From assembly GCF_024347335.1 (NCBI RefSeq), contig NZ_AP025463.1, positions 3,286,001 to 3,350,000 of the forward strand: a stretch of 64,000 bases of DNA. The letters run 5' to 3'. Shown here piece by piece: positions 44,176 to 52,000 of the stretch. Position 1 is the stretch's first letter. Each line of letters begins with the position of its first letter. Origin of the DNA: Vibrio celticus (lineage in GTDB: Bacteria; Pseudomonadota; Gammaproteobacteria; Enterobacterales; Vibrionaceae). The translations under genes and the position numbers were made by a program. The notes beneath the pieces were generated by a model, which saw only the letters and a program-made list of their open reading frames with translations, did not search any database and was not told the origin of the DNA.

Positions 44176-45147
44176 CTAAGAGCGCGGGAACGGAAAAGCG
44201 GTCACGTCATCGATGTGGTCATAACCTAACGCCAGCATGATCAGACGGTCGATACCTAGAGCAACACCCGCACAGTCTGGTAAGCCCGCTTTTAACGCCT
44301 CAATCAAATGATGGTCAATCGGTTGAGGCGATAAGCCCATCTCAATGCGTTTGGCATTGTCATCTTCAAAGCGCTTGAGCTGCTCTTGTGGTTTATCCAG
44401 CTCATGGAAGCCGTTTGCCAATTCAATCCCTTTGAAATATACCTCAAAGCGATCCGCCACTCGTGGATCATTCGGGTTAATCTTGGCTAACGCCGCTTGT
44501 GATGCTGGGAAGTCATAAACAAACGCAGGCACTTGTTGCCCTATCTTAGCTTCAACCCCAATACTAAACAGCAGCTGCAGCAAGGTGTCGCGGTCTTCTT
44601 CTGGTTCTGCAATGTCGCTGAGCCCAAGTTTCGCCGCAGCTTGCTTTAGCGTAGCCATCGAATCTTCCAGGGGACACACACCTAACACGTCAATAAAGGC
44701 TTGTTGGTAAGTCATTCGCTCTGCTGAGCCCGATTTAAGTACCTGCTGTAACAACAAATCCATTTCATCCATCAGGTCATGGTGATCAAAGCCAACGCGA
44801 TACCACTCCAACATGGTGAACTCAGGGTTGTGGTAACGGCCATTTTCTTCGTTACGGAAAGACTTACAAATTTGGTAAATACAGCCACTGCCCGCCGCTA
44901 ATAGACGTTTCATATGAAACTCAGGGCTAGTCATAAAGAACAGTGGCTGACCGTGTGCATAACCCGGCCCTACGAATTCAGTTTTGAAAGTATGCAAATG
45001 CACGTCCGTCACCGTGGCGTGGCTCATCGCAGGCGTATCCACTTCCATCACGTTTCGCTCAGCAAAGAACTGACGAATTTGATTAAGGATATCAGCACGT
45101 TGCTTTAACTGTTTAATGGTTGCGGCCGGTTGCCATGTAGAGTGCAT
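44176..45147 (-). CDS. epmA: EF-P--(R)-beta-lysine ligase EpmA
   Basis: Class II lysyl-tRNA-synthetase-like enzyme that attaches (R)-beta-lysine to EF-P Lys34. 323 residues, lacking the anticodon domain. Motif 2 FRNEENGRYHNPEFTMLEWYR and motif 3 GVALGIDRLIMLALG are present, as is ELANGFHELDKPQEQLKRF. Sits next to frdA (divergent) as in E. coli. Its substrate efp and partner epmB lie at 55.2-56.8 kb. Confidence 0.95.
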   Translation of the reverse strand: MHSTWQPAATIKQLKQRADILNQIRQFFAERNVMEVDTPAMSHATVTDVHLHTFKTEFVGPGYAHGQPLFFMTSPEFHMKRLLAAGSGCIYQICKSFRNEENGRYHNPEFTMLEWYRVGFDHHDLMDEMDLLLQQVLKSGSAERMTYQQAFIDVLGVCPLEDSMATLKQAAAKLGLSDIAEPEEDRDTLLQLLFSIGVEAKIGQQVPAFVYDFPASQAALAKINPNDPRVADRFEVYFKGIELANGFHELDKPQEQLKRFEDDNAKRIEMGLSPQPIDHHLIEALKAGLPDCAGVALGIDRLIMLALGYDHIDDVTAFPFPRS

Positions 45148-45598
45148 TATTGAGTCCCATATTACTGAATTCTAGGCGACGAAAATTACCACCTTTCGCC
45201 TCTTTTGTAAGCTTCTATCTTTCTATTCGTGAAAGCAAAATGTTGTTTTAATGAAGCCAGAAAATTACGTTCTACAATACAATTATCAATACAGCTTTCA
45301 CATCAACATTGATAACAAAAATCATACTCAACAAGCCGTTAACACCCGTACTGTGGGTTAATCGTTATCAACAATTCATTGCCGTGATTGCAGTCACATA
45401 ACCTATAATTTCTATGCCTCCATATGCATTACCGACCTAAAAACCCAAATGCATCAACTTTTCGAATACCTTCCTCTCTTACACTGAACCTACCACTTAA
45501 GGCTTAGGGGCGCTAAATGGTTCCTACGATTTAGAACCTCCTAAATAGGCTTTTTATAATTACAAGCGGAATACTCCGCATCACACTGGAGAATAACT
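45148..45598. other. epmA/frdA intergenic control region
   Basis: 451 non-coding bases. It contains an FNR-like site at 45358-45371, a TATAAT at 45404-45409, and the frdA ribosome binding site. The rest is AT-rich without clear elements. Confidence 0.6.
45358..45371 (+). promoter_or_regulatory. FNR-like site upstream of frdABCD
   Basis: TTAATCGTTATCAA matches TTGATNNNNATCAA with one mismatch. A TATAAT box begins 33 bases further on. This distance would place the site near -50, a little upstream of the classical -41.5 position. Anaerobic activation of frd by FNR is known in E. coli. Confidence 0.6.
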
Positions 45599-47422
45599 GT
45601 GAAGACAATTACCACAGATATCGCAGTCATCGGCGCAGGCGGCGCTGGTCTTCGTACAGCTATTGCTGCGGCTGAAGCTAATCCTGAACTGGAAGTAGCA
45701 CTGATTTCTAAAGTTTACCCAATGCGTTCGCACACGGTAGCGGCAGAAGGCGGTTCAGCAGCAGTAATTAAAGACGAAGATAGCTTAGATAACCACTTCA
45801 ACGATACTGTTGGTGGTGGCGACTGGCTATGTGAACAGGATGTTGTTGAATACTTTGTTGAAAACTCGACTCGCGAAATGATCCAAATGGAACAATGGGG
45901 CTGCCCATGGAGTCGTAAAGAAAACGGTGAAGTAAACGTACGCCGATTCGGCGGTATGAAGGTAGAGAGAACGTGGTTCGCAGCGGATAAAACCGGCTTC
46001 CACATGCTTCATACTCTGTTCCAGACTTCGATGAAGTACGACACAATCAAACGATTTGATGAGTACTTTGTGGTGGATTTGCTCGTTGAAGATGGCGAAG
46101 TACAAGGCCTAATCGCGATTCACATGTCTGAAGGTGAGCTTGTTACCATCAAAGCAAAATCTGTTGTTCTAGCAACCGGTGGCGCAGGTCGTGTTTACCA
46201 CTGTAATACCAACGGCGGCATCGTAACTGGCGACGGTATGGCAATGGCTTATCGCCACGGTGTACCACTGCGTGATATGGAGTTCGTTCAATACCACCCA
46301 ACAGGCCTACCGGGCACTGGCATCTTGATGACCGAAGGTTGTCGTGGTGAAGGCGGTATCATCGTCAACAAGAACGGCTACCGTTACCTGCAAGATTACG
46401 GCATGGGCCCTGAAACTCCAGTGGGCGAGCCGAAAAACAAATACATGGAACTGGGTCCTCGTGACAAAGTTTCTCAAGCATTCTGGCACGAGCAGCAGAA
46501 AGGCAACACCATCAAGCACCCACTTGGTGATGTCGTACACCTTGACCTTCGCCACCTTGGTGAAGAGTACCTGCAAGAGCGTCTTCCGTTCATCTGTGAG
46601 CTTGCAAAAGCGTACGTAAACGTCGACCCAGCAAAAGAGCCAATCCCGATTCGCCCGACCGTTCACTACACCATGGGTGGTATTGAAACTAACGGTACCT
46701 GTGAAACTCGCATTAAAGGCCTATTCGCTGTTGGTGAATGTGCTTCTGTTGGCCTACACGGTGCAAACCGCCTAGGTTCTAACTCTCTAGCTGAGTTCGT
46801 GGTATTTGGTCGCGTAGCCGGTGAAGAAGCCGTGAAACGTGCAGCTGAATTCAAAGGCTGGAATGAAGAGTCTATCGCTAAGCAAGTTAAAGCGGTTGAA
46901 GATCGCATCGCCGGTCTACTAAACCAAGAAGGTGATGAGAACTGGGCTGATATCCGTACTGAAATGGGTCACACCATGGAAGCGGGTTGTGGTATCTACC
47001 GTCAAGAAGACTTGATGCAAAAGACCATCGACAAAATCACTGAACTGAAAGCGCGCTACAAGAAGATCAGCATTAAAGACAAAGGCAAAGTGTTCAACAC
47101 AGACCTACTTTACGCTATCGAAGTGGGTTACGGCCTTGAAGTTGCAGAAGCGATGGTTCACTCAGCGATCCTTCGTAAAGAGTCTCGCGGTGCACACCAA
47201 CGTCTAGACGACAACTGCACAGAACGTGATGACGTGAACTTCCTGAAACACTCTCTCTCTTTCTACAACGAAGATGCAGCACCAACCATCGACTACAGCG
47301 GCGTTAAGATTACTAAATCTCAACCTAAAGCTCGTCTGTACGGTGAAGCTGCAGAGAAAGCCGCTGCCGCTGAAAAAGCAGCAGAAGAGAATGCTAAGAA
47401 GAGCGAAGAGGAGCAAGCATAA
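45599..47422 (+). CDS. frdA: Fumarate reductase flavoprotein subunit
   Basis: Catalytic FAD subunit of quinol:fumarate reductase for anaerobic respiration. 607 residues. FAD fold DIAVIGAGGAGLRTAIAAAE; His of covalent FAD in YPMRSHTVAAEGG; substrate/catalytic regions RTWFAADKTGFH, QYHPTGLPGTGILMTEGCRGEGG, PTVHYTMGGIETN and HGANRLGSNSLAE. Ends in an Ala/Glu/Lys-rich tail not found in E. coli. GTG start at 45599 with GGAG upstream. Overlaps frdB by one base. Confidence 0.98.
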   Translation: MKTITTDIAVIGAGGAGLRTAIAAAEANPELEVALISKVYPMRSHTVAAEGGSAAVIKDEDSLDNHFNDTVGGGDWLCEQDVVEYFVENSTREMIQMEQWGCPWSRKENGEVNVRRFGGMKVERTWFAADKTGFHMLHTLFQTSMKYDTIKRFDEYFVVDLLVEDGEVQGLIAIHMSEGELVTIKAKSVVLATGGAGRVYHCNTNGGIVTGDGMAMAYRHGVPLRDMEFVQYHPTGLPGTGILMTEGCRGEGGIIVNKNGYRYLQDYGMGPETPVGEPKNKYMELGPRDKVSQAFWHEQQKGNTIKHPLGDVVHLDLRHLGEEYLQERLPFICELAKAYVNVDPAKEPIPIRPTVHYTMGGIETNGTCETRIKGLFAVGECASVGLHGANRLGSNSLAEFVVFGRVAGEEAVKRAAEFKGWNEESIAKQVKAVEDRIAGLLNQEGDENWADIRTEMGHTMEAGCGIYRQEDLMQKTIDKITELKARYKKISIKDKGKVFNTDLLYAIEVGYGLEVAEAMVHSAILRKESRGAHQRLDDNCTERDDVNFLKHSLSFYNEDAAPTIDYSGVKITKSQPKARLYGEAAEKAAAAEKAAEENAKKSEEEQA

Positions 47423-48186
47423 TGTCAGCGAATCGAATCCAGAAAATTGAAATCCTGCGTTATGATCCTGAGCACGATGCAGAACCTCACTTTCAAACCT
47501 TTGAAGTGCCATTTGATGAAACCATGTCAGTACTTGATGCGATCGGTTACATCAAAGACAACCTAGATAAAGACCTGTCTTACCGTTGGTCTTGTCGTAT
47601 GGCGATTTGTGGTTCTTGCGGCATCATGGTTGATGGCGTGCCAAAACTGGCGTGTAAGAGCTTCTTACGTGACTACCCGAATGGCTTCAAGATTGAGCCT
47701 TTGGCTAACTTCCCAATCGAAAAAGATTTGATTGTCGACATGACGCCGTTCATCGAACGCCTTGAAGCAATCAAGCCTTACATCATTGGTAACGACCGTA
47801 AGCCAGAAGACGGCACTAACATCCAAACTCCAGAGCAAATGGCGAAGTACAAACAGTTCGCTGGCTGCATCAACTGTGGTTTGTGTTACGCAGCGTGTCC
47901 TCAGTTTGGTCTAAACCCTGAGTTCATCGGCCCTGCGGCACTTGCTCTTGCTCACCGCTATAACCTAGATAGCCGTGACAATGGTAAAGCTGAGCGTATG
48001 AAGCTTATCAATGGCGACAATGGCGCTTGGGGCTGTACGTTTGTAGGTTACTGTTCTGACGTATGTCCGAAGAAAGTAGACCCAGCAGCGGCAGTGAACC
48101 AAGGTAAAGTTGAGTCTTCAATGGACTTCGTTATCTCGATGTTCAAGCCAGACGGATCGCAAGTAAAAACAGCAGAGGAGGCATAA
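47422..48186 (+). CDS. frdB: Fumarate reductase iron-sulfur subunit
   Basis: 254 residues carrying three Fe-S clusters: 2Fe-2S (SCRMAICGSCGIMVDG...C), 4Fe-4S (CINCGLCYAACP) and 3Fe-4S (CTFVGYCSDVCPK). Passes electrons from the membrane anchor to FrdA. Translation is coupled to frdA (ATG overlaps its stop). Confidence 0.98.
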   Translation: MSANRIQKIEILRYDPEHDAEPHFQTFEVPFDETMSVLDAIGYIKDNLDKDLSYRWSCRMAICGSCGIMVDGVPKLACKSFLRDYPNGFKIEPLANFPIEKDLIVDMTPFIERLEAIKPYIIGNDRKPEDGTNIQTPEQMAKYKQFAGCINCGLCYAACPQFGLNPEFIGPAALALAHRYNLDSRDNGKAERMKLINGDNGAWGCTFVGYCSDVCPKKVDPAAAVNQGKVESSMDFVISMFKPDGSQVKTAEEA

Positions 48187-48187
48187 T

Positions 48188-48571
48188 ATGAGCAATCGTA
48201 AGCCTTATGTTCGTGAGATGAAGAGAACATGGTGGAGCAACCATCCGTTCTACCGCTTCTACATGCTACGTGAAGCGACTGTACTGCCTTTGATTCTATT
48301 CACTCTGTTCCTAACCTTCGGTTTGGGTGCACTAGTGAAAGGCCCTGAAGCTTGGGCTGGTTGGTTAAGCTTTATGGCCAACCCTATCGTCGTTGGTATC
48401 AACATCGTGGCACTGCTAGGCAGCTTGCTGCACGCTCAGACCTTCTTCAGCATGATGCCTCAAGTAATGCCAATCCGTCTTAAAGGCAAATTGGTTGATA
48501 AAAGAATCATCGTACTGACCCAGTGGGCAGCGGTGGCTTTTATTTCTTTAATCGTTCTTGTTGTGGTTTAA
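48188..48571 (+). CDS. frdC: Fumarate reductase membrane subunit C
   Basis: Membrane anchor of 127 residues with three helices; begins SNRKPYVREMKRTWWSNHPFYRFYMLREATVLPL, as in E. coli FrdC with the quinone-site Glu. Starts one base after frdB. Confidence 0.96.
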   Translation: MSNRKPYVREMKRTWWSNHPFYRFYMLREATVLPLILFTLFLTFGLGALVKGPEAWAGWLSFMANPIVVGINIVALLGSLLHAQTFFSMMPQVMPIRLKGKLVDKRIIVLTQWAAVAFISLIVLVVV

Positions 48572-48583
48572 GGAGCTTTCGTT

Positions 48584-48970
48584 ATGAACACAAATTACAA
48601 AGTAAAACCTGTTAACCACAATCCACAACGCTCTGATGAACCAATCTGGTGGGGCCTATTCGGCGCTGGCGGTACTTGGTTCGCGATGATCACACCAATC
48701 ACGATCTTAGTGCTGGGTATCTTAGTGCCAATGGGCATTATCGATGCGGACGCAATGAGCTACGAGCGTGTGTCTGAGTTTGCCACCAGCATTATCGGTG
48801 CGCTATTCATCATCGGTACGCTAGCACTGCCAATGTGGCATGCAATGCACCGTCTTCACCACGGCATGCACGACCTTAAGTTCCACGTCGGCGTTGCGGG
48901 TAAAGTGGGTTGCTACTTCGTTGCAGGCCTAATCAGCGCACTGTCTATTATCTTCATTTTTATGATTTAA
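48584..48970 (+). CDS. frdD: Fumarate reductase membrane subunit D
   Basis: Second membrane anchor, 128 residues, three helices (FGAGGTWFAMITPITILVLGILVP; HAMHRLHHGMHDLKFH between helices). Binds quinol together with FrdC. AAGGAG precedes the ATG. Last gene of the operon. Confidence 0.96.
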   Translation: MNTNYKVKPVNHNPQRSDEPIWWGLFGAGGTWFAMITPITILVLGILVPMGIIDADAMSYERVSEFATSIIGALFIIGTLALPMWHAMHRLHHGMHDLKFHVGVAGKVGCYFVAGLISALSIIFIFMI

Positions 48971-48982
48971 CAGTTAAATAGA

Positions 48983-49010
48983 AAACGCCTAGGTTTGACC
49001 CTAGGCGTTT
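48983..49010 (+). terminator. Terminator of frdABCD
   Basis: Stem AAACGCCTAGG / CCTAGGCGTTT with 6-base loop, placed between converging frdD and the large lipoprotein gene. The A- and T-rich flanks suit both directions. Confidence 0.8.
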
Positions 49011-49040
49011 ATTCTATGCTAGATGATAAGTCTATATGCG

Positions 49041-52000
49041 TTACGGCGATTCAAACCCCACAAATCGCATCACACCCGAGAATATCTCAGCTTCTCCCTC
49101 TGCCGGCGCAGGGTTGCTCCAGGTTGGATCGCTCCAGAAGGATTTAGTCGTAATATACTCTCCATCTTGATCAACCTTATTCCAGATGTCTTTGGCTCCT
49201 ATAAATTCCTCTTCGGTTATGGTTAAGGTCACCTCACCATTCAAAATCACCCAATCGAACCCGAACAATCCCTCATCATCGTCAAAGTAGCCAGTACCGT
49301 TACTATGGAACACAACCTGTTCTTCAACTACAGCCATGACGGTGCCATTTATCTCCCAAAGATCGATGAGCTCCCAACGAGAACTTTCACTGCCATTACC
49401 TGTGAAATCAGACTCTATAAACTGAGCACCACCAACGGTACAGTTGGCGACTGCGCTGTCATAGTCCGAACGAGTGCCAAAGTCAGAGGGTTGGTCCGTA
49501 AAATCATCCCATGGTGAATCACCATCCTCACAGACCGTTACTGTTCCCTCGTAGGTAACATTTGTAAACACCTCCTCTGAACCATCCCTAGAGATAGTTA
49601 ATTCATCATCAGTTTGTGATAAAAGTACCCATTGCTCGGTTGAGGTATCTTCATAAGTTATCATCATGGTATTAGCTGAAGTTTTCATCCAACTGTTCCC
49701 ATAGGTCTCAGTGCCATCATTGCCAATATAGCTCATACTGCCGTTATCATGGAAAAAGAGGGTGTTACCATCGTACTCCATCAATACCAAGTTAGTCGGG
49801 TCAAACTGCAGAGCGTTTCTATCTTGTTGCACCACGGTATCTGCCCATATCCAACTTTCAGTCACACCGCCTAACGTTTCTTCCTCGAAGAACTTAATTG
49901 ACCAAGTTTGCTCCATTGACTCTAATAACGCCCAGTAAGTCGTGAAGCTCTCCGATTCATCAGAATAACTAACCTTAATAAAGCCATCTTCTATGGCCCA
50001 GTCATCGATATAGTCACCACCCTCACTCTTCAATACATGTACAGTACCATCAGCATTGAACAAGTAATCACGTGTATTACCATCACCTTTCACTCGCTGG
50101 AAGTTCAAGTCCTCTATCATTTCAGTCGTGATATCGCTACGACCACCACAAAGTGCAATTGCAGTTTCGTAGTCACTCATACTCGGGATAGGTTGCCCCT
50201 CAACAGGTTCTGCATCACCGATGTAGCACTCTTCAAGCACAATCGGACGATCTTGTTGAACAATAGTATCCATCCAGATATAGCTACTTGATTGACCGTC
50301 CACAACTTCGTTCTCATAGAACTTGATTGACCACGTATCATCCAACGAATCTAACAGTGCCCAGTAAGTCGTGAAGCTCTCCGATTCATCAGAATAGCTG
50401 ATCTTAACCAAGCCATCTTCTATGACCCAATCGTCAGTATAGTTACCGCCCTCTCCCTTCAATACATGCACTGTGCCATCAGCATTGAACAAGTAGTCAC
50501 GAGTATTTCCATTGCCTTTAACGCGTTGGAAGTTTAGACCCTCGACCATTTCATTGGTAATGTGAGTTCGACCGCCACAATCCGCAATCGCAAGCTCATA
50601 GTCAGCCATGATTGGGCTTGACTGATCATCGCTATCACCCAAGTAACAGGTAAATAGGTAATCGCTCAACACTAAACCATCGTCTATAGACTGTGCGGCA
50701 ATACCATTGAAAGCGTACATAGTATCGTCCGATGGTTCAGCACTTGGCGCCTCAATCTCACCTACCGTAAGTTCACCATTGTACATACTAAAGATCATGG
50801 TAGGCGTATCCCCCTCTCCCATGTAGGGCATAGCCTCGACCGGTACGGTAAATTCGACGATATCTTCACCGTGTAATGTGTAACGTAAGTAATCCGCAGT
50901 AGCGACGCGACTTGCCGTTCCTGCGTCCCAATCAAAGAAGTAATAATGCGCCGTGCCATCACTCACTAACTCGATATCAAAGTCTAGATAGAGGCCAACA
51001 GAGGTAGTAAGATCTGTGGAAACCGACTCACCGACCGACTGCGACACAATAATGTCGTCCAGACTTGTAATAGAGCTACCATCCGTATCATAACCGACGT
51101 CAGAGAACCTCACGTACGGACTACCACCCTCCCATAGGAAGTACTGGTTTACGGCTGGAGAGAAGGTAAACATTACCGCTTGTGAGCCTTCAGCGAACCT
51201 CGCCTCTTCCATGAAGTCGAACCACTCAAAGTAGACTTCATACAATGCCATATCCGATAGGTTTACCACCTCAGATTCTACTGAATAATAGAAACTGGAA
51301 TTGTCTTCTGGATAAGCAATGACATGCTCACCAGAGAAATCTATCGTATAACCTGCCGGAACTTGCCAGCCATTTTCAGTGAGCTGTACGTCCCCCTCAG
51401 CTTCAAGCGGTAGCGAGATAAAAGATTGATCACCACGGTACTGTATGAGTTCCGTAAGGGCTAACGCATCGCCGCCATAGCTCAAGGTTTCTTTAAACAG
51501 AATATCTACGAACGATAGTTCGCTCCTATCGCTGAAGAATCCGTAAAGAGTCCCCTCTTGCTCCGCAAACTCTTGGGCGGTAATAGTCCACTTATTTGGG
51601 TCGGTTGGATAAAGGTCTTCACCGTCATAAACGCCGTCTTCATCTGAATCAGCATTATTCGGATCTAAACCTTCGGTTGCATTCTCATGGTTATCGCCTA
51701 AACCATCACTATCAGAATCCGCCCACTCTAATGAGTCATAAGGGAAGGCATCGCTATTGTCGCCAACATAGTCACCATCACTATCATCCCATTCATTTGG
51801 ATCATTAGGGAAAGCATCCTCGTAGTCTTTAAAGCCATCGTCGTCACTATCTTGGTTTAGAACCTGTGTAAGATAGTCTTGAGCTGCTGTCTCGTCTAAA
51901 AAGAACATTCCTAGGCTATTGTTCCAACTAAACGCTTCCTCCGTTAGATCCATGCCCCATGTATCTATGCCCCTACGATAGTAGGCATCGTACCAAGACC

